Positions 1-11,914 are shown, counted from the first letter of the stretch. The stretch is DNA of 64,000 bases from Datisca glomerata (GCA_003255025.1 QANY01002227.1:1-64000); one strand, 5' to 3'. The notes: generated by a model from the letters alone, not told the origin. Numbers and translations are program-made.

Positions 1-750
1 TTGATTGTGAATAAGAAAGACATAACAGTGAATTGTTTCGTACAATTCACCATGTATTATTCAATGATTCATTTCATCGAATACTTCGCCAAGTTAATTT
101 ATTCACACACGCATCAATAAAACATAAGGTGATATTGTTGCATTTGCAATCTCACCATGAATTTTCATATCGGTGAATCACGTAAATCCAACATAGCTGA
201 ATCACGATCCCCCAACCGATGTATTGTCTGACAATTCGAACTCACTCATTTGCCATATCAAAGATTGTAACTAACTAAGTCAAGTTTCATATTCACCTCA
301 ATATTAAAGTAATTATGAAACTACCCTTATAGGCGTAACAATTAGATTTAGAGCTAGATAAACGGTTTTGCTCTAAACTAATTGGTTACTGGTCTATTCA
401 GCATCTTCCACAAGATGTTTAGGTAAAACGTTAGAGTTTTCACTTCCATGCCCTAAGACTGGCATATTTTGGTTCAACCTAACAGTCATAATCAGACTCG
501 ATTGCCCAATCGATCTTAAAATTGTGAATAACATTCTAAACTATTTCAGAAGAGTTTGTTTGGAAGACCTCCTAGTCTTTACTCTTCTTATGTTGGCAAT
601 AGTTCTAGAACTTAATTAAATTATAAATACACTTTAATTAATAGAGAAACTTTTATTCATTCATTAAATTCAGTAATACAAAATGTATGAGAAATAACTA
701 AATACTTATAAATAGTTATTATACCCTACTTTATGGACATAATTCCAACA
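1..750 (-). repeat. 3' LTR (partial) of degenerate Copia element 1
   Basis: On the minus strand the LTR begins TGTTGGAATTATGTCC at 750 and runs leftward off the window edge, so only its first 750 bases are visible. It directly follows a purine-rich tract and the RNase H end of the polyprotein, which fixes it as the 3' LTR of a minus-strand element. TG at this end is the canonical LTR terminus. The opposite terminus and any target-site duplication lie outside the window. Confidence 0.6.
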
Positions 751-766
751 ATCTCTCATTTAGACT
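751..766 (-). other. Polypurine tract of Copia element 1
   Basis: The minus strand reads AATGAGAGAT just before the TGTTGG LTR start. This is the position and composition of a polypurine tract that primes plus-strand DNA synthesis. The assignment rests on position between the polyprotein stop and the LTR terminus. Confidence 0.5.
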
Positions 767-1330
767 AAAGTAGGTGTGTACAATCTCGTATCCCCATCCG
801 CTGCAGATGACCATCAAAGGCTTTAATGCTTAAAGTCTTCATGAATAGATTTGTTAGGTTGTTGACCATCGATATGTGTGTTACTACAACATCTCCACGC
901 TGAAAAATCTCTCTAATCGGGTGATATTTACGCTCTATGTGTTTGGATCTTTTGTGGCTCCTTATTTTATTCGAATTCGCTACAGCCCCAATGTAATCGC
1001 AATAAAGTATGATGGGATTGTCAGCTTCTGGAACAACTTCTAGAGTCTTCAAGAAATTTCTAAGCCATACAACCTCCTTTGGAGCTTCACAAGCTGTCAT
1101 ACTCAACTTTCATGGTAGAATCAGCAATGCAAGATTGCTTGATACTTCTCCATATAATTGTTCCACCGTTCAGGATGAACACCGATCCTGAAGTGGACCT
1201 CCTAGAATCCTTGTCTGCTTGAAAATCAGAATAAGTATACCCCGTTATATTCAGGTCAGTGCCTGAATATACAAGCATGTAGTTTCTTATTCTCCTAAGA
1301 TACTTAAGGATATGCTTGATGGTATTCTAA
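765..1330 (-). pseudogene. Copia element 1: RNase H region (degenerate)
   Basis: C-terminal part of a Copia polyprotein. Two overlapping open stretches (765-1106 and 1087-1278, minus strand) show RNase H signatures: TYSDFQADKDSRRSTSG, then EVVWLRNFL, then the terminal RSHKRSKHIERKYH and LSIKAFDGH. The TEAEY-type motif has decayed to MKVEY. The reading frame is broken between the two stretches, so the enzyme is dead. It closely parallels the RNase H end of the plus-strand Copia at 49.2-49.7 kb, suggesting the same lineage. Confidence 0.8.
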
Positions 1331-1399
1331 TGCTTGGGTCCAGGATTAGATTGAAAATCACTTACCACGCCCACCATGTAACAAATGTCTGGCCTAATA

Positions 1400-2300
1400 T
1401 AAAACATCACATACGTGAGACTTCCTATGGTTGAGGCATAATGAATCTTTCTCATGTCTTCATCTTCTTGAGGAGTCTTGGGAGACTGCTCATTGGAGAG
1501 GCTGGCTCAATGCCTAAAAGGAAGATATCCCTTGTTGGAGTCTTGCATGCGAAAACGACCCATCACTTTATCAATATAAGATGCTTGAGACAACAATTGT
1601 GAATTCTTTCGATCCCAAAATATTTGAATACCTAGGACAAAGGCAGCTTTTCCAAGATCATTCATATCAAATTGCTTTGCAAGCCAATTCTTGAAATCAG
1701 ACAATTTTTCTACATAATTCTCAATGAGCAGAATATCGTTCACATACAAAACCAGAAAAACCACATTCCCTTCATGTATTTACAAATACACACAGAGTTT
1801 GTCCACTAACTACTCAAAATTGAAGTTCTTGATAGTTTTTTCGAATCTGATATTTCACGATCAGGACGCCTGCTTAATTCCATAAATGGATTTTAGCAGT
1901 TCGTATACCTTACCCTGTTGGCCTTTCTTCATGAACCCGTCTGGTTGAGCCATATAAATATGCCTTTCAAGATTTCCATTCAGAAAATTAGTCTTGACAC
2001 CAATATGCCAGATTTCATAATTGAGGGCATTAGTAATGTATAAGAGGATTCAGTTGAATTTAAGCGTGACCATGGACAAGAAGATATCCTCATAGTCAAT
2101 ACCTTCTTTTTGGGTATAGCCCCTGACTACTAGCCTAACTTTTAATGTCTCTACATTCCCATCCAGACCTCTCTTTTTCTTATAGATCTATTAACACTCT
2201 AGGGTTTTACCTCTTCAGGAGGATCTACAAGTTTCCAGACTCCATTCGAGTACATCGATTGTATCTCAACATTCATGGCTTCTTGTCATAGGTTTACTTC
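1400..2300 (-). pseudogene. Copia element 1: reverse transcriptase region (degenerate)
   Basis: The open stretch 1507-1764 on the minus strand carries the reverse transcriptase core motif as LYVNDILLIEN. The catalytic YVDD is therefore YVND, which loses one metal-binding aspartate. It is followed by the usual DMNDLGKAAFVLGIQI and SQASYIDKVM motifs. The upstream RT portion, to about 2300, is readable only in pieces across several stops. This is an inactive relic. Confidence 0.75.
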
Positions 2301-2399
2301 AGGACCAACCATAACTTGTGAGTAGGAGACAGGTTCATCATGATCCTTATATGAGACAACTGTTAAGGAATCTCCATAAGACATGTACCTTTCAGGCTA

Positions 2400-3420
2400 T
2401 CTCACAACCCTCCCACTACGTCGAGGCTCCATAGGCTCTGGCTCCTACTGTGGTTTTTCCATTATTGAATCAGAAACAGTTCCTGATTGGGGAGTCAGTG
2501 TACACCCACTCAATAATTCCTCTAGCACAAAAGTGATTCTTAGCTTCACACTTCTTATGTAGTATTCTTCAAGAAAATGTGCTTTCATGCTCACAAATGT
2601 TTTTTTGTCGGTTGGATTATAAAAGATGTATCCCTTCATTCCCTTGGGATATCCTACAAACAAACATAATTATAATTGACTGGCCAACTTACCTGTTTTT
2701 GATTTTTAAACATGTGTCGGGCATCCCCATATCCTAAGGTGGCTTACGGACGACTTTCATCCTCTTCATCTTTCATATGGCATGGTAGGCACCGTCTTTG
2801 ACGGAATGTGGTTCAAAATGTATGCTGTTATTTCCAAAGCATATCCCCATAATGGATCTAACCATATCCATCAGAGTTCGATTCCTTCTCTCTAACACAC
2901 CATTCTTTTCTAGAGTGCTAGGTGCTATAAGTTAAGAAAGAATACATTCTTCCTTAAGAAAGTCTTTGAACTCTCCTAGCAAGTACTTTCCACCACGATC
3001 AAATCGTAGTGTTTTGATTTGTTTCTCTAACTACTTCTCAACCATAGTCTTGTACTCTTACAACTTTTCAAAGGTTTTAGACTTTTAGCGCATTAGATAA
3101 TATGTCCAAAATGTGAGTAGTCATCAAGTGAAGATTACAAAATATTTATAACCTCATCTTGCTTGTATATTCAATGGCCCATATACATCATTTTATACGA
3201 GTTCAAGGCATTGGGTGTCTCTTTCACCATTTGATGAAAAGTGTCTCTTGGTCAATTTACCTTCTATACAGGATTCGCATGTTGGTAGTGATCCCACATT
3301 TAAAGTTTGAATGGACCATCTTTTGTAAGTCTTTTAATCATCTCCAGACTGATGTGGCCAAGACATACGTGCCACAAATAGGTTAGATAAGTTAATTCAT
3401 ACTTTAATCTTTTACTATCC
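2400..3420 (-). pseudogene. Copia element 1: integrase and GAG-pre-integrase region (degenerate)
   Basis: On the minus strand, 2445-2663 encodes the post-integrase motif FVGYPKGMKGYIFYNP, normally just after the Copia integrase core. The stretch 3300-3560 contains LWHVCLGHISLEMIKRL, the GAG-pre-integrase motif that precedes the integrase zinc finger. DNA between them matches an integrase in position but is broken by frameshifts. The order (gag on the right, integrase in the middle, RT on the left) confirms a minus-strand Copia. Confidence 0.7.
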
Positions 3421-3744
3421 CTTTCTAAATCAGTATTTACTTCAGTGTCACATATCATTGGAACTATTAGTTTTACGTAAAAAATTTTATTTATCAAACT
3501 TGCAGTAGTAATTAAGCAATCATTTCTAAAAATACTAATATATTTATCAATGAAATCCACAGCGAATCATTGCTCAATTAAACTAGCTACTGAAATAAGG
3601 TTTTTCCTGAGAACTGAGATATAATAAACATTTCATAAAACCAAAAAAATTTTATAAAATGACAATTTAATAGTTCCAACTTATACTTTTGATACTAGTG
3701 CTCCATTCCCCCAACGGAAGTTGAACTCGCTCTCGTCAAGCCTT

Positions 3745-4440
3745 CTACTTTCGAGTTTTGTTTCTTAGCTTTCTTCGGACCTCTCTTGTATTTATTTTTG
3801 GTGTAGAGGTGAGAGGCTTACTTTCATTAAAGTTTGTCTCGTTAGTCTTCCTCTTGCCCTTCAGAAATAGGGTCTTAGCAGCTTGCGATTCTCTCATAAG
3901 CTCAGGAAGTGAGCACTTCAACTTATTCATCGAATAATTAAGTTTGAAGTTCACAAAAGTTTTAAGCAAGGTCTCAAGGGCCTTATCAACTTGTGTATCA
4001 TCATCTACCTCAGCACCCATGATCTCCATCTCATTCAGATAACTAATGATCAACATCATATGTTCTCTGACAAGAGTTCCAAGTTTCATCATGCAGTTCA
4101 TGAAGTTTCACATAGCTGCCTGTTTGGCTTGACGACCCTAATCCCCGAACATTTCAGTGATGCTCAACATCATATCAATGGTAGTTTCCATGTTCTGCTA
4201 TTGTTGTTGTAACACATTGCTAACTTATGCCAAGATGTAACATCTGGTGATCGCATCAGAACACAGCCAAGAAGTATAGGCATCATTTTCTTTTTGAATC
4301 AATTTAGCAATAGGCTCAAGGGGACAAGGGGTGGTGAGCACGAACTTGTACTTTTTTATCATCAACATGATATTAAGATTACATTTCTGATCCACATAAT
4401 TTTCACCAGTAAGTTTGTTCATGTTTAAGATAGTTGAGAG
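3745..4440 (-). pseudogene. Copia element 1: gag region (degenerate)
   Basis: Two open stretches on the minus strand (3745-4101 and 4225-4503) resemble a Copia gag (UBN2-type) protein. The N-terminal part has MNKLTGENYVDQKCNLNIML. The C-terminal part has a helix-rich segment with NYSMNKLKCSLPELM and a lysine-rich tail. A gap and frame shift separate them, and I see no CCHC zinc knuckle. The same gag type is at 45.8-46.6 kb on the plus strand. Confidence 0.7.
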
Positions 4441-4634
4441 TGGGAATAACAACTTGATTATTGAATAAAATAAATAAAGCGGTGTAAATAAATACTCAAT
4501 CATTTAGGAAAGTATGATGCATGGTACAAATACTTAAATATTTAAAAATGAAAATAATTAATTAGTGTTGAAAATTACTGAATTAAATAAAAATAATTTT
4601 TAGGGACTAGATTGGGCAAAACCGTAAGGTGTCC

Positions 4635-4795
4635 TAACTCAAAAGTTTTCAAAACCTAAAGGTTTCCTAAACCCTAAAATTACCAAAATCTCAAGGTTTC
4701 CTTATTTCTAAAGTTTCCAAAAACTCAAGATTTCCTAAACCTAAAATTTCTAAAAACTCAAGGTTTCCTAATCCCTATGACTTCATAAACCATAA
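4635..4795. repeat. AT-rich minisatellite in the Copia 1 leader
   Basis: About four or five imperfect copies of a unit of roughly 33 bp containing CTCAAGGTTTCCTAAACCCTAAAA. They lie between the gag start and the primer binding site, in what would be the untranslated leader. The unit includes the plant-telomere-like string AACCCTAAA, but spacing and flanks differ from true telomere repeats. Confidence 0.55.
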
Positions 4796-5130
4796 TTAAG
4801 AAACCTACAATGGCGATCGGTGACGGCAAGCAGCGGTGTGAGGGAGCAGGCGACGGCGCAGCGCTTTAGCAAGTGTCGGCTACGACAAACGGTAGTGACA
4901 TTAAAGATATAAATTTTGCAAAAATTAAATTACTCAAATCCTATGCCCCAATTTCGGCGTACATCGATTCTAAAAGTGAAAATATACACCTAGAGCCAAT
5001 TGATCTGGGTTCATTCATAAAACACATTCAAACATGCTTTGAATCTACCATACAAAAAATATATGTCAATATCACAACATCTATTGATACATACGTCTAA
5101 CTACTAAATATGCATAATCAAGAACCCAAG

Positions 5131-5142
5131 GCTCTGATACCA
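5131..5142 (-). other. Primer binding site of Copia element 1
   Basis: The minus strand reads TGGTATCAGAGC, the standard site complementary to the 3' end of initiator methionine tRNA. It lies two bases from the LTR terminus (CCAACA on the minus strand ending at 5145). This places the 5' LTR to the right and fixes the orientation as minus. Confidence 0.85.
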
Positions 5143-5144
5143 AT

Positions 5145-6120
5145 TGTTGGATCGAGTTTTAAAAATTTGAGGAAATACAATGAACCACGAATGGTTCGTG
5201 GGCGAAAAATAAAAGAAATTTCACATCAACTATTTAATCATATTAAATATCAAACCTTTTATGTTCATGCATATTTAGATTGACGTATTTAGAAGTGGTA
5301 GAAATAATATTATACATTTCTTGTATCGGAGAAATTCTGATTTGGTGGAATCCTATTAGTCGTCTTGCGTTCTTCGTAGGACTTCAAATAATCTTTACAT
5401 CAACAATCACTCGTAGAATTTAGAAGTATATCTCAATCGAAAGTTGAAAATGAATTGAGTGTGGGCTCTTAAAACACGTGGAGAAGAAAAATCAAATTTG
5501 TCCTTCTCCTCTATGGATTTCGGCGGCAATCATGGGGGAGGGGGGGCTCTTTTTTGCACTGTCTAATTACATATTGTGTTAGGGTTAAGGATGCAACCCT
5601 ATTACCATCCCTTATATATTAATTACAAAATTTAAACATATACTACTATATGTCAAATTATCGAAAATTCATCCCCTAATATTTGTTATTGCCTAAAATT
5701 GTATATCTCCCTAGAGTCAATGTTGTGTTTAAATTCATCAATTCAAATCGATAAATTAAATGATCTCCATCAATTAATTAATATATTTTATTTACTAATT
5801 ATCCAATAATAAGAAAATAATCAATTAATTAATTTAAAAATTAATTACTAACTCTTCACTAATTAAGTGACAACACCCATCACATATAGATTCAAGAAAT
5901 ATACCTTGGTCTAAAATATGTTTTTTTGTCAAACTGGTGTTGTTTTTCATTCATATCCTTATGAGCCACTCCTGAGACCGAATTGACTCACATGAATAAA
6001 GTTATAGGATTGAAATATTCGGCGAACTTAACTCCATAAATTTATGACCTATTTAATCCTGGCATCGTATGACTCTATTATAGGTCCAATGCCGAATCAA
6101 CTCTTGATTCATGGGCGCTA
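5145..6120 (-). repeat. 5' LTR remnant of Copia element 1, outer border uncertain
   Basis: The inner LTR edge at 5145 is clear from the adjacent primer binding site. Going right, I do not find the LTR start seen at 750 (TGTTGGAATTATG on the minus strand) before MULE coding sequence appears at about 6.2 kb. Either the 5' LTR lost its U3 end or the two LTRs have diverged. The stretch has no coding capacity and is AT-rich. The 6120 border is approximate. Confidence 0.45.
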
Positions 6121-6572
6121 CATTTTCTGTTGGTGCAAATAAATACTTTTATTTCAGAAGAAATTTTGAGTTTCAGATCTTCAAGTCAAACTAGTCAATA
6201 TTGATACTTGTATGTGTTGAGAAAATATGCCAATGGAGGTTACAGGCCATGAAAGTGTAAAATTATCCATACTTCAGAGTTATAAAGTTCATCAATACAC
6301 ACACATGTACATTTGAAGTATTGAAACATGAACACCATCAGGCTATATTTTCATTGATGGATCATTCTATAAGGTCCAAATACGCGGGTGTTGGACGCAT
6401 ATATAGGCCAAAAAACATAATTAAAGATGTTTGGCTTGATTTCAGTGTCAACATAAGTTACCATAAGGCATAGAGGGCTAGAGAATATGCTTTGGAATTA
6501 GTTTGAGGGTTGCCTGAAGACAACTATAGGATGCTCCAGCATATTGTCACGTGTTAGAATAAAAAAATTCAG

Positions 6573-6858
6573 GTATTTATTTTTTATTTTACCATCATAA
6601 GGTCTACACGATTACTACACATTGATCATGTAACCATCGTGTAGTGTACACGATGGTTACACTTACATCGTGTAGTGTACACGATGGTTACACTTACATC
6701 GTGTAGTGTACACGATGGTTACACTTACATCGTGTAGTGTACACGATGGTTACATGGACAACGTGTAGTGTACATGATGGGTACACGGACCTCATGTACA
6801 CATCATGTACACTAGGTTCTCTGCCTATTTTAATACAACAATATTAAATATTTTTCAG
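6573..6858 (+). other. Intron of the MULE transposase filled by a minisatellite
   Basis: A GT donor (CAG|GTATTT at 6572/6573) and an AG acceptor (TTTTTCAG ending at 6858) bracket 286 bp. They join coding sequence for the NISYHKA block to ETDEQDHFKYFF, which are adjacent in MULE transposases. Most of the intron is the tandem array at 6600-6830. Confidence 0.6.
6600..6830. repeat. 31-bp palindromic minisatellite, tract 1
   Basis: Tandem copies of a 31-bp unit: at least three near-perfect plus diverged edge copies. The core is CATCGTGTA-GTG-TACACGATG, a perfect 9-bp inverted repeat around a 3-base loop, followed by GTTACACTTA. The first copy extends the palindrome to 13-bp arms. The whole array lies inside the transposase intron. 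Related cores appear in four other tracts of this element. Confidence 0.9.
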
Positions 6859-8189
6859 AGACAACAACATACATAGAGACCGATGAGCAGGATCATTTTA
6901 AATATTTTTTCATGGCTCTTGGACCCTCTATTCATGAGTTTTTTAGCTATATACGGCCTATCATTGTTGTTGACGCAACCACCTTAAAAGCTAAATACAA
7001 GGGGTATTATTTGTTGCAACACCAAAGGATGAAAACAACCAAATATATCTCATTGCATTTGGAATTGCAGATTCAAAAAATAATGATTCATGAAAATAGT
7101 TCTTCTGTAAACTTCACGATGAAATCGGTGATCCAAAGAATTGGTGTTTATATCCGATAGATATACAAGTATACTAAATGTTGTACATGTTGTCTTTCCC
7201 AATGCGCTTCATGGAGCTTTCATCTTCCATATGAGCCAAAATATCAAATCAATTTATAAAAAATAAGATGTGATCGCCTTGTTTTTTAAAGCAGCAAAGG
7301 AATACCGTATAATAGAATTCGATCAGCTGATGACTTATTTCATATCTGCATTTTCGATAATCTCACAATACGTGTCGGTGGGGGGAGTTGAGAGGTGGGC
7401 ACACACTTTTTTTTATGGAAGGAACTACAATATAATGACTATAAACATCACAGAATCGTTGAATGTGATTTTGAAATATGCCAGAAAGCCTCCCATTACA
7501 TGCCTTATAGAACATATCCGTGACATGTTACGACGGTGGTTCTATGAACGACGGATGGTTGCATGTCAAGTCACATCATAGATGACAGATTAGGTTGAGA
7601 AGGATCTTAAAAAGAAGCATTTTGCATCACAATCTCTATCATTGTTTCCTTCAGGTATCCACAAGTTTCGTGTCGCGGGTGAGGATAGGGAAGCGGCAGT
7701 AAACTTGCATCTTAAGACTTATACATGCTGAGAATTTGATCTTGATCGAATTCTATGCAAGCAAGCATTGGATGCGTGTCGGCAACACAATATTTCTGCA
7801 TACAATATGTGTTCAAATTTCTATAAAAATGAGGCTCTAATTGCTGCGTTTATGGAAACAATACGTCCTTTCGGAGATCAAGCAGATTGTGCCATCAACT
7901 AGAAGGTTCAAGAAAATGTGGTATTGCCACCTATAACGAGGAGGCAAAGTGGCACACCTAAGATAGAAACAACTCCATCTAGAGGTGAGGAAGTAGTAAG
8001 AAGAAAGTGCAAACGTTGTGGGCGAATGGCCACAATCGACAAACATGTAGAAATCCAATTCCTCTCTCTCAACGGGATGACCAAGCCACTTAAATATAAA
8101 TACTAAACTTTGTAATTTTTTAAATATTAATATAGAAAGATACTTGTGATTGTTATTTAATAATGTCATAAAGTTTAATTATTAATACG

Positions 8190-8350
8190 GAAGTCATCGT
8201 GTAGCTTACAAGAAGCCACACGATGTCCATGAAGTCGTCATCTAGCTTACAAAAAGCCTACACGATACCTGTGAAGTCATCGTGTGACTTATTAGAAGCC
8301 CACACGATGCCCGTGAAGTCATCGTGTAGCTTACAAGAAGCCTACAATAA
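8190..8350. repeat. 42-bp palindromic minisatellite, tract 2
   Basis: About four tandem copies of a 42-bp unit (GAAGTCATCGTGTAGCTTAC, then AAGAAGCCTACACGATGCCCGT). Each holds the inverted pair CATCGTGTAG / CTACACGATG. The tract begins about 85 bp after the transposase stop. The unit has the same 42-bp length and layout as tract 3 at 10.83-11.08 kb. Confidence 0.85.
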
Positions 8351-8393
8351 ACATATAGTAACCAAAACCAAGCATTCAACAACATATAAAAAA

Positions 8394-10079
8394 TGTTGGG
8401 AGTAATACCTCAAAGAATGTATATTGAAATTTTAATTTAAAATATAATGGAATTACATTTTTTCATAATTGTTCTTTTAAATTATTGTTAAATAATTTAT
8501 ATAAATATCTAAAAAATTTCATATTCATTAATGAGACTATGTCTTATATTAGTACGAGACGATTAAGGTCATTGATAATGAACAAAATTATCAGCAACAT
8601 ATTAAAGTATGAAATATGTAATGAATGGTTCCTAGTACGGTTCACTAAGCATTTTGAATGCATGTGATCTAGATCCGGATCATTGATGTGGATAGAAATT
8701 TTAGTGAATGTACTTTATATAATAAGATTATATATGACAGAACCAATGTAAATTAATATCTTTACTAACTTACCGATTATCATAAAAAATTAAAATACGT
8801 CAATCTGATGATCATATGTAGATAAGTCTGAATCCTGAGTATTCATGAACTCCTATACATGTCTGTTGGATATTTTGATTCACTCGTTAAGAATTATTTA
8901 TAAAACAGGTTAGTGACTTTTATTTTAGAGATTCAGTGATATGAATGACTGAGAACATGATCTTACAATATTTTTTTGGAATCCAAGCTTTCTAACATAT
9001 CGTATATTGGTTCTTTAAGTGTTAATTCTATAACTAAATGGTTATTGAGCTCAAATTTATAATACGATTATAAATTAACGCTTCACTAGTGAATTAATGG
9101 TACTTAAGGATCAATAGGTAATTAGAAAGATCAAACGGTGATTTTAATAATCAGTTTTAATTTATGAATTAATAATTGGAGGACAAGACTACATAAAATG
9201 ATTATATCAATGGACTACACGAAAAAACTCTGTAAATACATTCTATAATCTCTAAGAATGCAACTCCATATTTATAGCGGAGTAATAATGAAATTAACAA
9301 ATAAGACTATTTAATTAAAAAGTTTAATTAATAATGCGGTTTTTGGAGTTTAGGATAATAGGTCTAAGTCACTTCTGTACTACACAATTTAGGGTGTGAA
9401 TATTTAAAGGCATGAGAAAATGACTAACTTGCAAAAAGAATTATATTTCTAGGGTAATTACATAATTATGTGTGATTAATTAATTAAGAATTAATTAATT
9501 AAATTTTTTATATTAATTTTTAGAAATTATATATAAATAATTATATCGATTAATTTTTTTAATTATTGATAAGTGAGACAATATATCTAATTTATCAAAT
9601 TAGATAATGTTAAATTATTATTAGATAATAATTTAAAATTTGAATCAACTAAATCTATTATTTGTAAACTAACAGATAAGTTAGTTGATATGAATAATCA
9701 GATAAGTTAACTTTAAATTAACTGATATCTAGATATTTATTTCATTAAAATAAATATTTAATTTATAGTAATTGTCACGTGTCAATCACTGATTTGAAAT
9801 TAAAAATTAACATGAACTACTATAGTGCCGTGAGGCACTGAAGTTCATGGCAACTGTAGTGTCTTTGATTAGACAACAAGAGATATATATCTTATATCCA
9901 TGTATGTCTTTGATTTAATATATAAATATATAATGGATCCGATTAAAAATAGTTTTCAATAAAAGTTTTTATTTTGAATATCGTTGCATTGGGTTTATTT
10001 TCTTTTATCGAAAAAGATTCATTTTTATAAATTTTTAAAAGCCTAACGTTTCCGTTGCGCGAGCGCTGCATTTCCAACA
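8394..10079 (+). mobile_element. Solo LTR of a Copia family, inserted in the MULE
   Basis: A 1686-bp segment starting TGTTGGGAGTAATACC and ending TTTCCAACA (TG...CA). It is flanked on both sides by AAAAA (8389-8393 and 10080-10084), a likely 5-bp target duplication within an A-rich site. It aligns along its length with the LTRs of the plus-strand Copia at 41.67-43.84 and 49.68-51.57 kb, for example the shared ATTCATTAATGAGACTA and GGTACTTAAGGATCAA. There is no internal retroelement sequence, so it is a solo LTR left by LTR-LTR recombination. No gene is seen in it. Confidence 0.8.
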
Positions 10080-10108
10080 AAAAATTGGGCTTAAAACCAT
10101 AAAATAAG

Positions 10109-10232
10109 TTATAAAGAATACAAATCCAAGCTATAAAGAATACAAATCCAAGCTAAAAAGAATACATATCCAATTTATAAAGAATACAAATTCAAGTTAT
10201 AAAGAATACATAGCCAAGTTATAAAGAATAAA
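10109..10232. repeat. 22-bp minisatellite
   Basis: Five to six tandem copies of a unit close to TTATAAAGAATACAAATCCAAG, with scattered substitutions, next to the solo LTR and just beyond the 3' end of the Ulp1 gene. AT-rich, non-coding, not related to the palindromic tracts. Confidence 0.85.
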
Positions 10233-10825
10233 AAAAATTCAGTACTACTTGTCCATGTGCAAATTATTCAATTTCAATTTGTCTTCAATATTCCGGCATT
10301 TTCTGTTGAGTTATTTCTTGAAGATTCTTCCCTTATGTGAGGGCTTCGACAAACTTAAGGAGAATACCCCACAATCAAAGCTACAAAACACATGAAATGC
10401 AAAAACACATTTAAATAATATTTATGAAACACATTCGATTGTTGAACCTCCTTTCTATTCTTATAAATGTTCATCATTTGAATTAAACGAGAGATAATCT
10501 TCATATAAGGTTTCATTATTTCAGGATACAAGGAACGTTGATATGGCGTGTTCATGAGTTACAAATACAAATACACTGGCCATACAAATCAAGCTCCACC
10601 GTTATCCAATGGTTTTTGCTCAGATACATTGGAAAGATAACCTTATTAGACTCTTTCATGTCCCTTCCAAAGTTCATCTACAAGCCAATGACTGAGTACC
10701 GGAGCGAATCGTCAATGTCAATATCCTACACTGCGGGATCTTGCTCAAAATCTTCCACTCGGCCAGACATGTTTCCCTGTAATGTCACGGGAAACAATTT
10801 AAAGCAATAAAAAATGATCATGAAG

Positions 10826-11080
10826 ACTACATGAAGTCTACAAGCATCCCGTGAAAGCCTCGTGTAGACTACATGAAGTCTACACACAGCCTGTGAAGGC
10901 CTCGTGTAGACTACATGAAATCTACACGCTGCCTGTGAAGGCCTCGTGTAAATTATATAAAGTCTACATGCTACTCGTGAAGGCCTCACGTAGACTACAT
11001 GAAGGCTACACACTGCCCGTGAAAGCCTCAGGTAGACTAAATCAAGTCTACACGATGCCCATGTAGGCCTCGCGTACCTT
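10826..11080. repeat. 42-bp palindromic minisatellite, tract 3 (intronic)
   Basis: Six imperfect copies of a 42-bp unit, GCCTCGTGTAGACTACATGA followed by AGTCTACACGCTGCCCGTGAAG, with the inverted pair GTGTAGACT / AGTCTACAC. It falls between the HIDAYLEL exon (donor-like GTAAGTAAG near 11120) and the NHW exon (acceptor CATTACAG near 10790) of the Ulp1 gene, so it is probably intronic. As 42 is divisible by three, both strands stay open and give meaningless 14-residue peptide repeats. Confidence 0.85.
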
Positions 11081-11404
11081 TTATGAAGTTAAAAAACATA
11101 AAAAATCTTACTTACTTACAGAATCAAATCATCAACAGTGATTCTGATATGACGGTTGTGCTCATGCAAATCCCTTCTCACGAGCTCCAAGTATGCATCG
11201 ATATGCTGCAGTGTAATAAAAATTACATAATATATTTATATTTATTTTAAATACCACATTAAAAAATATTATAAATAACTGTTTACATCTAACTCAAGCC
11301 ATTAATAAAGTGAAGATACTAATTTTTTGAAGCAGGTATGGTCAAAGGTGCAGAATCCAATTTCTACTTTCTCGTTCCTGTACAACGTAATTATAGATCA
11401 AATT

Positions 11405-11575
11405 AGGTACATGATTGGTAACCATAGTGTATACTACACAATGACTACACGATATTAGTGTAACCATAGTGTATACTACACGATATCAGTGTACTATCGT
11501 GTACGCTACACGCTGTTAGTGTAACTATCGTTTATGCTACAAGGTGGATACACAATGTCAGTGTAACCATCGTGC
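11405..11575. repeat. Palindromic minisatellite, tract 4
   Basis: Diverged copies of a unit of about 31-40 bp containing GTAACCATAGTGTATACTAC and ACACGATATCAGTG. It is related to tract 1 by the GTAACCAT..GTGTA and TACACGAT halves. It lies between the HIDAYLEL exon and the Lys/Glu-rich exon of the Ulp1 gene, consistent with a second intron. Confidence 0.7.
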
Positions 11576-11914
11576 ATGAGAATGAGAAGTAAAGTTACAA
11601 AAATTACTTTGCCTTTGGGGAGGTGAACCAGGCTTTAAAACGGGCTTCATCCTTTGAAGATACATCACCAAATGATTGAAAATGTTTGAAGTCCATTTTG
11701 GCGACGACATTTTCATCAGTTTTTTTTCTTCGTTGTTTCTTCTTTTAAACTTGTTTGGTTTTCCAAGTAGGTGACTCTAGGACCTAAGATCTATTTATCT
11801 TCCTCTTACCAAGATCACCAATGAAAATGAGATCTTCTTCTTCTCCATTGTTGCACTGCTCTAGTGACTGAACCGAATCCATCAAGGCCGATATTATCGA
11901 TACAACCTTCTTTT

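Larger units (their letters stand above)
6211..8106 (+). pseudogene. MULE (mudrA-like) transposase, degenerate
   Basis: Broken transposase gene of a Mutator-like element. Reading in order: an N-terminal zinc-binding-like segment near 6211; the conserved block NIIKDVWLDFSVNISYHKA (about 6410-6470); an intron (6573-6858); then FKYFFMALGPSIHEFF and IVVDATTLKAKYKG at 6912-7160, with the first catalytic Asp. The segment with the second Asp (about 7140-7180) needs a frameshift. IALFFKAAKEYR and VERWAHTFF follow (7270-7581), with EHIRDMLRRWFYERR at the end. The SWIM zinc finger near 7725-7780 is damaged: its second Cys codon is a stop and the final His is Gln. A basic C-terminal tail ends at the stop 8104-8106. 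Multiple stops and frameshifts rule out an active transposase. Confidence 0.8.

Noticed and set aside
10726..11066. Open frames with repeated 14-residue peptides on both strands
   Set aside because: They arise from the 42-bp minisatellite, whose length is a multiple of three. The tract lies in an intron of the protease gene.
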